Made by a program: the position numbers and the translations under genes
The notes under the pieces: model-generated
The model's input: the letters and a program-made list of their open reading frames with translations, nothing else
The model's database searches: none
Told to the model about the DNA's origin: nothing
Shown: one piece after another, positions 36,497 to 44,924 of the stretch
How the letters are laid out: each line of letters begins with the position of its first letter
Numbering within the stretch: position 1 is the stretch's first letter
Assembly: GCF_014650115.1 (NCBI RefSeq)
Contig: NZ_BMUI01000004.1
Span: forward strand, 186,001-250,000
Origin: Streptomyces olivaceoviridis
GTDB lineage: Bacteria > Actinomycetota > Actinomycetes > Streptomycetales > Streptomycetaceae
Direction of reading: 5' to 3'
DNA length: 64,000 nt

Positions 36497-37837
36497 ATGC
36501 AGCCCAACACCCTGCTCGACGCCATCCTGGACGAGGCGGGCATCTCGCACGCCGGTCTCGCCGCCCACGTCAACCAGGCGGGCCGCGGACGCGGACTCGC
36601 CCTGCGGTACGAACACACCGCCGTGGCGCGCTGGTTGAAGGGCCAGCGGCCCCGCGGCCAGGTGCCGGACCTGATCTGCGAAGTGCTCGCGGCACGGCTG
36701 CGACGCCCCGTCACGCTCGACGACATCGGGCTCGGCGTGCCCGGTGAGCCCGGCACCCCGCACGCCGGTTCGCTGGGCGGGTTCGTGGAGCGGGCCACCG
36801 CCCTGTGGCGCTCGGACGAACAGCAGCGGCCCCATGTGCTGGGCGCCCCGGCCGTCACCGGGACCCCGGCGGTGATGCCGGTGTGGGAGTGGGAGAACCC
36901 GCCCGAGGACGTCGACGTCTCCCGGGGCGGCCGGCACCCGGTCACCACGGCCGACATCGAGATGCTGCGCGCCGCCCGGACGCACTACGAGCAGATGTAC
37001 CGCAAGGCCGGCGGTGTCGCGACCCGGACGCGGATCGTCGGGTTCCTCAACGCCGAGGCCGCGCCGCTGTTGCGGGGCAGCTACACCGACGCCACCGGCC
37101 GTCAACTGCACCGGGCCACGGGCGGTTTGGTGGCGATCGCGGGCATCTGCGCGTACGACTCCGACGCGCACGGGCTCGCGCAGCGCTACTTCCACCAGGC
37201 GCTGCGGCTGGCGAAGGCCAGCGGGGACCGGGGCCTTGGGGCGTACGTCATCGCGCTGCTGGTCAACCAGTCGTTGTTCATGCGGGAGTACCGGCAGGCC
37301 GTCGCCTTCGCCGAGGCCGCGCTGCGCGCGGCCGGCCGGCACATCACCCCGGCGCTCGCCTCCGACCTGTACGCGATGCAGGCCAAGGCGTACGCGCACC
37401 TCGGGGACAGCGGCAGCGCGCTGTCCTGCATCCGGCGGGCGGAGACGGCGGCCGAGCGGATCCGGCGGGGCTACGAGCCCGACGAGACGGGGTACGTGCA
37501 GCCGGGGCTGGTCAACGTGCAGGTGGCCGAGGCGCTGTTGAGCCTCGGGGAACTCGCCGCCGCCCGGGAGCACGCGGCGGCGGCCGTCGACAACCCGGCC
37601 CACGACCGGGGGCGGGTGCACCGGCTGGCCATGCTCAGCACCATCGAACTGCGCCAGGGCAACGCCGACAAGGCCGTGGCCACCGCCGTGCGGATGGCGG
37701 AGCAGGCACGGGGAATGGAGTCCCAGCGGCTGCGCGACAGACTGCGCGCGGTGCGCGAGCACCTGGTGCGTTGCGGCTCGGCCGGCACCGCCGAAGCCGC
37801 CGAACTCATCGACGGGGCACTGCGCGTACCGCTGTAG
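36497..37837 (+). CDS. NsdA-like regulator (N-terminal HTH-like domain plus TPR repeats)
   Basis: A 446-residue protein. Residues 1-75 form an HTH-like domain (LLDAILDEAGISHAGLAAHV; ARWLKGQRPRGQVPDLICEV). Residues 150-440 are helical repeats of the TPR kind (AQRYFHQALRLAKASGDRGL; ALASDLYAMQAKAYAHLGDS; HRLAMLSTIELRQGNADKAV). The architecture matches the Streptomyces NsdA/NsdB group, reported as negative regulators of development and antibiotic production. The direct role here is inferred. A palindromic operator lies upstream. Confidence 0.8.
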   Translation: MQPNTLLDAILDEAGISHAGLAAHVNQAGRGRGLALRYEHTAVARWLKGQRPRGQVPDLICEVLAARLRRPVTLDDIGLGVPGEPGTPHAGSLGGFVERATALWRSDEQQRPHVLGAPAVTGTPAVMPVWEWENPPEDVDVSRGGRHPVTTADIEMLRAARTHYEQMYRKAGGVATRTRIVGFLNAEAAPLLRGSYTDATGRQLHRATGGLVAIAGICAYDSDAHGLAQRYFHQALRLAKASGDRGLGAYVIALLVNQSLFMREYRQAVAFAEAALRAAGRHITPALASDLYAMQAKAYAHLGDSGSALSCIRRAETAAERIRRGYEPDETGYVQPGLVNVQVAEALLSLGELAAAREHAAAAVDNPAHDRGRVHRLAMLSTIELRQGNADKAVATAVRMAEQARGMESQRLRDRLRAVREHLVRCGSAGTAEAAELIDGALRVPL

Positions 37838-37902
37838 GCCCCCTGTGGGCGCACCGTCCCTGCTGCGATATTGCCACTTACTCGGCGGAAGGTGGCAGAA
37901 CC

Positions 37903-38439
37903 GTGCAGTGGACGAAACAAAGCGAGCAGACTGTGTATGAAAACCGCTGGTTCAGCGTCAATCTCGCAGATGTCGAGCTGCCGGACGGCCGGCACCTCGA
38001 CCACTTCCTGATCCGGCTGCGCCCCGTGGCCGTGGCCACGGTGGTCAACGAGGCGAACGAGGTGCTGCTGCTGTGGCGGCACCGCTTCATCACCGACAGC
38101 TGGGGCTGGGAGCTGGCCGCGGGCGTCGTCGAGGACGGCGAGGACATCGCGAGCGCGGCGGCCCGGGAACTGGAGGAGGAGACCGGCTGGCGACCGGGGC
38201 CCCTGCACCACCTGATGAGCGTGGAGCCGTCCAACGGCCTCACCGACGCCCGGCACCACATCTACTGGTCCGACCGGGGCGAGTACGTCGGGCACCCCGT
38301 GGACGACTTCGAGTCGGACCGGCGGGAATGGGTCCCCCTGAAGCTCGTCCCCGACCTGATCGCCCGTGGGGAGGTCCCGGCCGCCAACATGGCGGCCGCG
38401 TTACTCCTGCTGCACCACCTCAGGCTCGCGGAAGGCTAG
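37903..38439 (+). CDS. NUDIX hydrolase (ADP-ribose pyrophosphatase-like), TTA codon
   Basis: A 178-residue NUDIX protein with a complete box: GVVEDGEDIASAAARELEEE followed by TGW. It hydrolyses nucleoside diphosphate linkages; the long N-terminal beta domain (WFSVNLADVELPDGRHLDHF) is like ADP-ribose pyrophosphatases. GTG 37903 is the only start that fits. The codon at 38401-38403, near the C-terminus, is TTA (in AAALLLLHH), so full-length translation should need the bldA tRNA. Confidence 0.88.
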   Translation: MQWTKQSEQTVYENRWFSVNLADVELPDGRHLDHFLIRLRPVAVATVVNEANEVLLLWRHRFITDSWGWELAAGVVEDGEDIASAAARELEEETGWRPGPLHHLMSVEPSNGLTDARHHIYWSDRGEYVGHPVDDFESDRREWVPLKLVPDLIARGEVPAANMAAALLLLHHLRLAEG

Positions 38440-38450
38440 GGAGCCGGCGG

Positions 38451-38711
38451 CTAGTGGGCCGCCAGCGCCTGCCAGACCGTCACCACGAGCGCACCGAGCG
38501 CGGTCAGCGCGGCGAGCGAGGGCAGCGGCCAGCGTGCGTGTTCCAGCGAGGCCATCCGGGTGTTCAGCTCGTCCAGCTCCTTGGCGGTCTCCTCGGTACG
38601 GTGACGCAGCAGCGCCAGTCCTCCCTCGACACGGGCGTAGGCCACGTCGAGGCGGCGCCGTAACTCTGCGAGTTCTCCATGGACCACGGGATGCTCCGGT
38701 TCGGCGGTCAC
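38451..38711 (-). CDS. Small coiled-coil protein with C-terminal membrane anchor, TTA codon
   Basis: An 86-residue protein. Residues 10-60 are heptad-like (ELAELRRRLDVAYARVEGG; EETAKELDELNTRMASLEHA) and the C-terminal 22 residues are a membrane helix (SLAALTALGALVVTVWQALA). No family recognised. GTG 38711 has AAAGGAG 7 nt upstream, a strong sign it is real. Residue L in AELRRR is encoded by TTA (38661-38663), so it is likely bldA-dependent. A possible -35 TTGACT (complement of 38772-38777) lies upstream. Confidence 0.75.
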   Translation of the reverse strand: MTAEPEHPVVHGELAELRRRLDVAYARVEGGLALLRHRTEETAKELDELNTRMASLEHARWPLPSLAALTALGALVVTVWQALAAH

Positions 38712-38854
38712 GGGTCCGCTCCTTTCGGTGGTCGAAATGGGTGGTTCCGCATCCCTTGCATGCGCATGATGAGTCAACTCGCCTGGTGGGCGCGTGGGGA
38801 GCGTGTGTGGCGGGCATATGCGTGCCCGCCGCGCACACGGTGTGTGAAACAGAC

Positions 38855-38885
38855 GGGCCCGGCACCGGAATCCGGTGCCGGGCCC
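38855..38885 (-). terminator. Terminator after the hydroxyacyl-CoA dehydrogenase gene
   Basis: Perfect 15-bp arms GGGCCCGGCACCGGA and TCCGGTGCCGGGCCC with one central base, 20 bp beyond the stop codon of the minus-strand gene. Confidence 0.75.
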
Positions 38886-38905
38886 GCAGGCGTCGCTCTT
38901 CGTAA

Positions 38906-39766
38906 TCAGCCGTAGGTGTAGAAGCCGGAGCCGGTCTTCCGCCCCAGCCGGCCCGCCTCCACCATGCGCTGGAGCAGCGGGGGAGCGGCGTACAGCGGCT
39001 CCTTGTACTCGGCGTACATCGAGTTGGCGATGGAGACGATGGTGTCCAGGCCGATCAGGTCGGACAGCTTCAGCGGACCCATCGGGTGGGCGCAGCCCAT
39101 CTCCATGCCGTTGTCGATGTCCTCGCGGCTCGCGATGCCCGACTCGAACATCCGGATCGCGGACAGCAGGTACGGCACGAGCAGCGCGTTCACCACGAAG
39201 CCGGAGCGGTCCTGGGCGCGGATGGCGTGCTTGCCGAGCACCTTCTCGGCGAAGACCTGGGCTCGGCTGAGCGTGCCCTCGGAGGTGGTGAGCGCCGGGA
39301 TCAGCTCGACCAGCTTCTGCACCGGGGCCGGGTTGAAGAAGTGGACGCCGACGACGTGGTCCGGGCGGGAGGTGGCGACCGCCAGCTTCACCAGCGGGAT
39401 CGAGGAGGTGTTGGAGGCCAGGATCGCGTCCGGCCGGGCCACCACCTGGTCGAGCACCTGGAAGATCTCGGTCTTCACCTGCTCGTTCTCGACGACGGCC
39501 TCGATCACCAGGTCCCGGTCGGCGAACTCGCCGAGATCGGTGGTGAAGCTCAGCCGCGCCTGGGTGGCGTCCCGCTCCTCCTCGCTGATCTTGCCGCGCT
39601 CGGCGGCCTTGGCCAGGGAGTTGTACAGCCGGGTACGGCCGATCTCCAGGGCCTCGCCGGTGGTCTCGGCGACCTTCACGTCCAGTCCCGCGCGGGCGCA
39701 CACCTCGGCGATGCCCGCGCCCATCTGGCCGCAGCCCACGACTCCGACGCGTTCGATGTCGGTCAC
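38906..39766 (-). CDS. 3-hydroxybutyryl-CoA dehydrogenase family protein
   Basis: A 286-residue 3-hydroxyacyl-CoA dehydrogenase. NAD-binding motif GVVGCGQMGAGIAEVCARAG at the N-terminus, catalytic region ILASNTSSIPLVKLA and VGVHFFNPAPVQKLVELI (catalytic His and Glu), then the C-terminal dimerisation domain (MGPLKLSDLIGLDTI; KTGSGFYTYG). It oxidises or reduces 3-hydroxyacyl-CoA, feeding butyryl-CoA/PHB metabolism or polyketide extender supply. GTG start. It stands alone, divergent from the GHL10 gene. Confidence 0.93.
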   Translation of the reverse strand: MTDIERVGVVGCGQMGAGIAEVCARAGLDVKVAETTGEALEIGRTRLYNSLAKAAERGKISEEERDATQARLSFTTDLGEFADRDLVIEAVVENEQVKTEIFQVLDQVVARPDAILASNTSSIPLVKLAVATSRPDHVVGVHFFNPAPVQKLVELIPALTTSEGTLSRAQVFAEKVLGKHAIRAQDRSGFVVNALLVPYLLSAIRMFESGIASREDIDNGMEMGCAHPMGPLKLSDLIGLDTIVSIANSMYAEYKEPLYAAPPLLQRMVEAGRLGRKTGSGFYTYG

Positions 39767-39937
39767 ATCGTTCCCTTCGCTGAGTTCTCCGGCTCGCTGG
39801 CAGACCTCCGGGTTCGGCGCCTGCTCCGATCGTGCACGTTACCGCCAAGTATCGATGATCGATCGCCGGGGTGGGGGCATCCTGAACCGCGGGACGATCC
39901 GTGACGGAGCGGATCCGGAGCGTATGGGGGTGTGCCG

Positions 39938-41212
39938 ATGGGGCGCATGTCGCGGCGGACCTTCGCCCTGGGCGCGCTGTCCACGCTGGCGACGGCACCG
40001 GCCGTGCCGACCAGGAGCACGGCGGTCCGGGCACCGGGCCGGGCGGGTCCGGCTCCGCACCCCACCGACCGCGCCGCGCGCGCCGGCGCCGGGATGCGGG
40101 GCGTCTGGATCGCCACCGTCGTCAACCGGGACTGGCCCTCGCGGACCGGCCTCACGGCGAGCGCGCAGCGCAAGGAGCTGATCGCCCACCTCGACCGCGC
40201 GGTCCGGGACCGGCTCAACACGGTGATCCTCCAGGTGCGGCCCACGGCCGACGCGCTGTGGCCGTCGCCGTACGAACCCTGGTCCGAGTACCTCACCGGC
40301 ACCCAGGGCAGGCACCCGGGCTGGGATCCGCTCGGCACGGCCGTGCGGGAGGCGCACGCCCGGGGCCTGGAACTGCACGCCTGGTTCAACCCGTACCGGA
40401 TCGCCCAGCACACCGACCCGGGCCGGCTGACCGCCTCGCACCCGGCCCGCAAGCACCCCGACTGGGTGGTGCCCTACGACGGCCGGCTCTACTACAACCC
40501 CGGCCTGCCCCAGGTCCGCGCCTTCGTGCAGCGGGCGATCCTCGACGCGGTCGCCCGCTACCCCGTCGACGCCGTCCACTTCGACGACTACTTCTACCCC
40601 TATCCGGCCGACGGGGAGACCTTCGACGACGACGACGCGTACGACCGCCACGGCGGCGCCTTCTCCTCCCGGGCCGCGTGGCGCCGGAACAACATCGACA
40701 CCCTGGTGCGCGAGACGGCCGCCGGCATCAAGCGGGTCCGGCCCGGCACCCGGTTCGGCGTCAGCCCCTTCGGGGTGTGGCGCAACGCGTCGACCGACCC
40801 GCGCGGCTCCGACACACAGGCGGGCGTGGAGACGTACGACGACCTCTACGCGGACACCCGCGCCTGGGTCCGCAACCACTGGATCGACTACATCGTCCCG
40901 CAGCTCTACTGGCAGATCGGCTACTCCGCCGCCGACTACGCCCGGCTCCTGGTGTGGTGGGCGGAGGTCGCGAAGGGCACCAGGACCCAGCTGTACATCG
41001 GCGAGGCCCTGTACCGGGCGGGCGCCGCCGGGGAGTCGTCGGCCTGGCGGGACCCGGTCGAGCTGTCCCGGCACCTGACCCTCGCCGCCCGGTACCCGCA
41101 GGTGCGCGGGCACGTGTTCTTCGCCGCGGCGGACCTGGCGGCCGATCCGATCGGGGCGATGGCACGGGTGGTCGCCGACCACTACCGGGGGCCGGCGGAA
41201 CCACCTCGCTGA
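39938..41212 (+). CDS. Secreted GHL10 family glycoside hydrolase-like protein (YngK/DUF187), Tat signal
   Basis: A 424-residue protein. It has a twin-arginine signal (MSRRTFALGALSTLATAPAV). The mature part is a GHL10 TIM barrel (MRGVWIATVVNRDWPS; LNTVILQVRPTADALWPS; AWFNPYRIAQHTD; VHFDDYFYPYP; YIVPQLYWQIGYS). Homologues are annotated as hydrolases acting on cell-wall glycans; activity here is untested. ATG 39938 has GGGGG 7 nt upstream; GTG 39932 and ATG 39947 are alternatives. It abuts the convergent DUF1918 gene with no gap. Confidence 0.9.
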   Translation: MGRMSRRTFALGALSTLATAPAVPTRSTAVRAPGRAGPAPHPTDRAARAGAGMRGVWIATVVNRDWPSRTGLTASAQRKELIAHLDRAVRDRLNTVILQVRPTADALWPSPYEPWSEYLTGTQGRHPGWDPLGTAVREAHARGLELHAWFNPYRIAQHTDPGRLTASHPARKHPDWVVPYDGRLYYNPGLPQVRAFVQRAILDAVARYPVDAVHFDDYFYPYPADGETFDDDDAYDRHGGAFSSRAAWRRNNIDTLVRETAAGIKRVRPGTRFGVSPFGVWRNASTDPRGSDTQAGVETYDDLYADTRAWVRNHWIDYIVPQLYWQIGYSAADYARLLVWWAEVAKGTRTQLYIGEALYRAGAAGESSAWRDPVELSRHLTLAARYPQVRGHVFFAAADLAADPIGAMARVVADHYRGPAEPPR

Positions 41213-41410
41213 CTACTGCTGTTGCTTGTCCCTGTGCTTGACCTGGCAGTCGGGTCCGGGGGACATGATCGCCTCGTGCCCGTCCTCGAAACGGACGCGG
41301 TACGGCGGGTTGCCCTCCTGCCCGAGCACTTCTACGACTTCCGAGACGTGGTCGTGCTGACCCACCACCCTGCCGTGCTGGACCAGCTTGTCGCCCTTGG
41401 ACGCGCGCAT
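41213..41410 (-). CDS. DUF1918 domain protein
   Basis: A 65-residue DUF1918 protein (KGDKLVQHGRVVGQHDHVSE; PPYRVRFEDGHEAIMSPGPD), a small SH3-like barrel of unknown function common in actinobacteria. It ends with a KHRDKQQQ tail. Its stop directly abuts the stop of the convergent GHL10 gene. Confidence 0.88.
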   Translation of the reverse strand: MRASKGDKLVQHGRVVGQHDHVSEVVEVLGQEGNPPYRVRFEDGHEAIMSPGPDCQVKHRDKQQQ

Positions 41411-41429
41411 CTACAGGCCCTCCTCACGA

Positions 41430-42341
41430 TCACGACCGCTGAGTGACGGCGATGCACACGAGCACCGCGAGGGCGGTCAGGGGAGCGGCCACCGTGAAGT
41501 GCTCGCCCAGCAGCAGCGCCGACCACACCAGTGTGAGCAGGGGCTGGGCCAACTGCAACTGGCTGGCCCGGGGGATGCCGATGGCCGCCATCCCCCGGTA
41601 CCAGACGACCAGGCCGAGGAACTGCGAACCGAGCGCCACCCACACCAGTCCGGTGACGCCGTGCACGCTCAGGCGCACCGGCTCGTACGACAGCGCCAGC
41701 GCCGCGGCCGGCACGGTCAGCGGCAGGCACAGCACCAGCGCCCAGCCGATGACCTGCCAGCCCGGCATGACCCGGGCCAGCCGGCCGCCCTCGGTGTACC
41801 CGGCCGCGCACACCAGCAGCGCCCCGAAGAGACAGCCGTCGGCCGTGGTGAGCGCGCCGCCGCTCTGGCCGACGGTGAAGGCGAGCACGGCCGCCGCGCC
41901 CGCCACGGCCGCCAGCCAGAACCGGCGGGAGGGCCGGACGCCGGTGCGCAGGGCGGAGAACACGGCGGTGGTCAGCGGCAGCAGGCCCACCACGACGGCC
42001 GCGTGGGCGGTGGTGGACGTCTGGAGCGCGAGCGTGGTCAGCATCGGGAAGCCGAGCACCACTCCGGCGGCGACCACCGCGAGCCCGGCGAGGTGCCGCC
42101 GCGCCGGGAGCCGTACGCGCAGGGCCAGCAGACAACCGCCGGCGACGAGTGCGGCGAGGACGCCGCGCACCGCCACCAGCGACCACGGGCCGAAGCTCTC
42201 CAGGCCCCAGGCGGTCGCGGGGAAGGTCAGGGAGAAGGCGACCACGCCGAGGGCGGCCTGGACGGTGCCGAGTCCCCGGAAGTCCCGGGGAGCGCTGACT
42301 GCTATCGGACTCGCGGTAGTAGCGCTACTCTGTGCTCTCAT
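41430..42341 (-). CDS. EamA/DMT family transporter
   Basis: A 303-residue membrane protein with ten predicted spans and two EamA repeats (ALGVVAFSLTFPATAWGLES; LVVWYRGMAAIGIPRASQLQ). It probably exports an amino acid or metabolite. Its ATG (42341) overlaps the ATG of the divergent MocR regulator, with no Shine-Dalgarno on either side, so both are probably leaderless. The regulator likely controls it. Confidence 0.9.
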   Translation of the reverse strand: MRAQSSATTASPIAVSAPRDFRGLGTVQAALGVVAFSLTFPATAWGLESFGPWSLVAVRGVLAALVAGGCLLALRVRLPARRHLAGLAVVAAGVVLGFPMLTTLALQTSTTAHAAVVVGLLPLTTAVFSALRTGVRPSRRFWLAAVAGAAAVLAFTVGQSGGALTTADGCLFGALLVCAAGYTEGGRLARVMPGWQVIGWALVLCLPLTVPAAALALSYEPVRLSVHGVTGLVWVALGSQFLGLVVWYRGMAAIGIPRASQLQLAQPLLTLVWSALLLGEHFTVAAPLTALAVLVCIAVTQRS

Positions 42342-42356
42342 GCAAGAGCGTAGCAG
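42316..42356. promoter_or_regulatory. Shared divergent promoter/operator of the DMT transporter and MocR regulator
   Basis: The 12-bp perfect palindrome AGTAGCGCTACT is at 42318-42329. GTAGTAG at 42316-42322 is repeated as GTAGCAG at 42350-42356, the direct-repeat style used by MocR proteins. The two start codons overlap at 42339-42342. Candidate -10 boxes: TACTCT (42326-42331) for the regulator, and TACGCT on the other strand just before the transporter ATG. Confidence 0.55.
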
Positions 42357-43818
42357 TGTGGGTGAACTGGCGGAACAGCTGCGGAGGGAGCTTGACCGCT
42401 ACTCTCCGGGTGGAAAGCTGCCGTCGAGCCGGGCCCTGGTCGAGCGGTTCCGGGTGAGCCCCGTGACCGTCTCCCGGGCCCTCGCCCAGCTCGCCGCCGA
42501 GGGCCTGGTGGTCACCCGGCCGGGCGCCGGCGCCTTCCGGGCCAGGCCGCACCGGAGCGAGGCCCCCGCCGGGGACACCTCCTGGCAGGAGGTCGCGCTG
42601 AGTGCCGACGGCGCCGCCGACCTCGTACCGCGCACCGTGGACGCCTCCGGCGTCACGGTCTCCCTCGCCGCGCCGCCCCCCGGGGTCCTGGAGCTCAGCG
42701 GCGGCTATCTGCACCCCTCGCTCCAGCCGGAGCGCGCCATGGCGGCGGCCCTGGCCCGGGCCGGGCGGCGGCCCGGCGCCTGGGGGAGACCGCCGCTGGA
42801 GGGGCTGCCGGAGCTGCGGGAGTGGTTCGCCCGCGGGATCGGCGGCGCCGTCACCGCGGCCGAGGTGCTGATCGCGGCGGGCGGGCAGGCCGCGCTGGCC
42901 ACCGCCCTGCGCGCGCTGGCCCCGCCCGGTGCCCCGGTGCTCGTGGAGTCGCCGACCTACCCGGGCATGCTGGCCCTCGCCCGCGCGGCCGGACTGCGGC
43001 CCGTCCCGGTGCCCGTCGACCCCGACGGAGTGCGCCCGGACCTGCTCGCGGACGCCTTCCACGCCACCGGAGCGCGCGTCTTCGTCTGCCAGCCGCTGTT
43101 CCAGAACCCCACCGGCGCGGTGCTGGCTCTCACCCGGCGCACCGAGGTGCTGCGCATCGCCCGCGAGGCCGGCGCGTTCGTCGTCGAGGACGACTACGTC
43201 CGCCGGCTCGTGCACGCCGATGCCGCCCCGCTGCCCCGCCCGCTGGCCGCCGACGACCCGGACGGTGTGGTCGTCCACGTCGGCTCGCTGACCAAGGCCA
43301 CCTCGCCCAGCTTCCGGGTGAGCGCGCTGGCCGCGCACGGGCCGGTGCTGGAACGGCTGCGCGCCATCCAGGTCGTGGACAGCTTCTTCGTCCCCCGGCC
43401 GCTCCAGGAGGCCGCCCTGGAACTGGTCGGCTCCCCCGCCTGGCCCCGCCATCTGCGGGCGCTGTCGGCCGAGCTGAAGACCCGCCGTGACGCCCTGACC
43501 AGCGCGCTCGCCCGGCAGCTTCCGGACCTCGCCCTGCCGCACATCCCGTCCGGCGGCTACCACCTGTGGGTGCGCCTGCCCGACGGCGCCGTCGGCTCCG
43601 GGGGAGAGGCCGCGCTGACCGCGGCGGCCCTGCGCGCCGGCGTCGCCGTCACCCCGGGCCGCCCCTACTTCAGCGCCGAACCCCCCGCCGCCCACCTCCG
43701 CCTGAGCTTCGCGGCGGTCGCCGGCACCGGGGAGATCGATGAGGGGGTGCGGCGGTTGCGGGCGGCGTACGACGAGGCCGTGCGAAATCCGCTCGTCAGC
43801 GAGCGGCCGGGCCTGTGA
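42340..43818 (+). CDS. MocR-type regulator (GntR HTH fused to aminotransferase fold)
   Basis: A 492-residue MocR/PdxR protein. Residues 1-70 are a GntR winged HTH (GKLPSSRALVERFRVSPVTV; LAAEGLVVTRPGAGAF). Residues 115-480 are a type I aminotransferase-like domain with PLP lysine in HVGSLTKATSPSFRVSALAA and VVEDDYVRRLVH before it. It binds PLP or a PLP-amino acid adduct as effector. The divergent DMT transporter is the likely target. No ribosome-binding site precedes the ATG. Confidence 0.92.
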   Translation: MQERSSVGELAEQLRRELDRYSPGGKLPSSRALVERFRVSPVTVSRALAQLAAEGLVVTRPGAGAFRARPHRSEAPAGDTSWQEVALSADGAADLVPRTVDASGVTVSLAAPPPGVLELSGGYLHPSLQPERAMAAALARAGRRPGAWGRPPLEGLPELREWFARGIGGAVTAAEVLIAAGGQAALATALRALAPPGAPVLVESPTYPGMLALARAAGLRPVPVPVDPDGVRPDLLADAFHATGARVFVCQPLFQNPTGAVLALTRRTEVLRIAREAGAFVVEDDYVRRLVHADAAPLPRPLAADDPDGVVVHVGSLTKATSPSFRVSALAAHGPVLERLRAIQVVDSFFVPRPLQEAALELVGSPAWPRHLRALSAELKTRRDALTSALARQLPDLALPHIPSGGYHLWVRLPDGAVGSGGEAALTAAALRAGVAVTPGRPYFSAEPPAAHLRLSFAAVAGTGEIDEGVRRLRAAYDEAVRNPLVSERPGL

Positions 43819-43828
43819 GGATCACCGC

Positions 43829-44281
43829 ATGAGCGATACACCTGACCTGCCCGAGGGATACGAGTTCTCCGCCGACTCCGCCCGGGTCGACGTGGACCGC
43901 GTGCACGGCTGGCTGTCGGCCGACGCGTACTGGGCGATCGGCCGCCCGCGCGAGAAGCACGAGCGGGCGATGGCGTCCTCGCTGAACTTCGGGGTGTACG
44001 ACACGGCCTCGGGGGAGCAGGTGGCGTACGCGCGCGTGGTCACCGACCAGGCGCTCTTCGCCTGGCTGGCCGATGTGTACGTCGATCCGTCGGTGCGCGG
44101 GAAGGGCGTCGGCACGGCGTTCGTCGCCCGGATCCGCGCGCACCTGGAGCCGTTCGGCCTGCGCCGGCTGCTGCTGGCGACGCAGGACGCGCACGGGGTC
44201 TACGAGAAGCTGGGCTTCCGGCCGCTGGACCGTCCCGAGCTGTACATGGTGCACACCTTCGGGCAGCCGCTCGACGCCTGA
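43829..44281 (+). CDS. GNAT family N-acetyltransferase
   Basis: A 150-residue GNAT protein: ADAYWAIGRPREKHERAMAS, the acetyl-CoA site VYVDPSVRGKGVGTAFV, and a C-terminal VYEKLGFRPLDRPELYM. Substrate unknown. The ATG has GTGAGG 8 nt upstream and begins 10 bp after the MocR gene, so the two may be cotranscribed. Confidence 0.88.
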   Translation: MSDTPDLPEGYEFSADSARVDVDRVHGWLSADAYWAIGRPREKHERAMASSLNFGVYDTASGEQVAYARVVTDQALFAWLADVYVDPSVRGKGVGTAFVARIRAHLEPFGLRRLLLATQDAHGVYEKLGFRPLDRPELYMVHTFGQPLDA

Positions 44282-44330
44282 CCGCGCACCGTCTCTTGAC
44301 CCGTTGCCCGCCTGGGCCCACCATCACCGC

Positions 44331-44924
44331 ATGCCACTGAGGGTGACGTTCGTCGCCGCCGCGCGCGCTGCCGCGCTGCTCGCGGAGCGCTTCGAGGACG
44401 ACCGGCCGCTGGACCAGGGCGGCTGGGACGAGGTGCAGCGCGTCGCCGGGGGCCTGCTGCCGCTGGCCGCGGCCGAGCTGCGCTACTGCTCGCCGACGCC
44501 GCGCAGCCGGGCCACCGGCGCCGCCCTGGGGTACGCCCCGCTGGTCCAACTCGCGCTGCGGGACTGCGACATGGGCCGCTGGCGGGGGCTGACGCCGGCC
44601 GAGGCGATGGCCCGGGAGCCGGAGGCGGTGGACGCCTGGCTCGCCGACCCGCGGTCCACCCCGCACGGCGGCGAGTCGTTGCTGGCGTTCATCTCCCGGG
44701 TCGGCGGCTGGCTGGACACCCGGCCGGCGGACGACGGCGGCCGGATCGTCGCGGTGGCCGAGCCGTCCGTGATCCGGGCGGCCCTGGTCTACGCCCTGAA
44801 GGCGCCTCCCACGACCTACTGGAACCTCGACGTCCGCCCGCTGTCCACCACGACGGTCACGGGCCAGGCCGGCCGCTGGACCCTCCGCTTCGACGGGGTC
44901 CCGGCTCAGGCCCCGCGCGGCTAG
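44331..44924 (+). CDS. Histidine phosphatase-fold protein lacking the catalytic histidines
   Basis: A 197-residue protein with the phosphoglycerate-mutase-like fold. Recognisable landmarks: YCSPTPRSRATGAALGY, DCDMGRWRGLTPAEAMA, HGGESLLAFISRVGGWL and VAVAEPSVIRAALVYAL. However, the N-terminal RHG motif is VTFVAAARAAAL, and the second catalytic His (normally SHGGVIR) is EPSVIR. It should therefore not work as a standard phosphatase. Its TAG overlaps the convergent TAG within CTAG. Confidence 0.8.
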   Translation: MPLRVTFVAAARAAALLAERFEDDRPLDQGGWDEVQRVAGGLLPLAAAELRYCSPTPRSRATGAALGYAPLVQLALRDCDMGRWRGLTPAEAMAREPEAVDAWLADPRSTPHGGESLLAFISRVGGWLDTRPADDGGRIVAVAEPSVIRAALVYALKAPPTTYWNLDVRPLSTTTVTGQAGRWTLRFDGVPAQAPRG

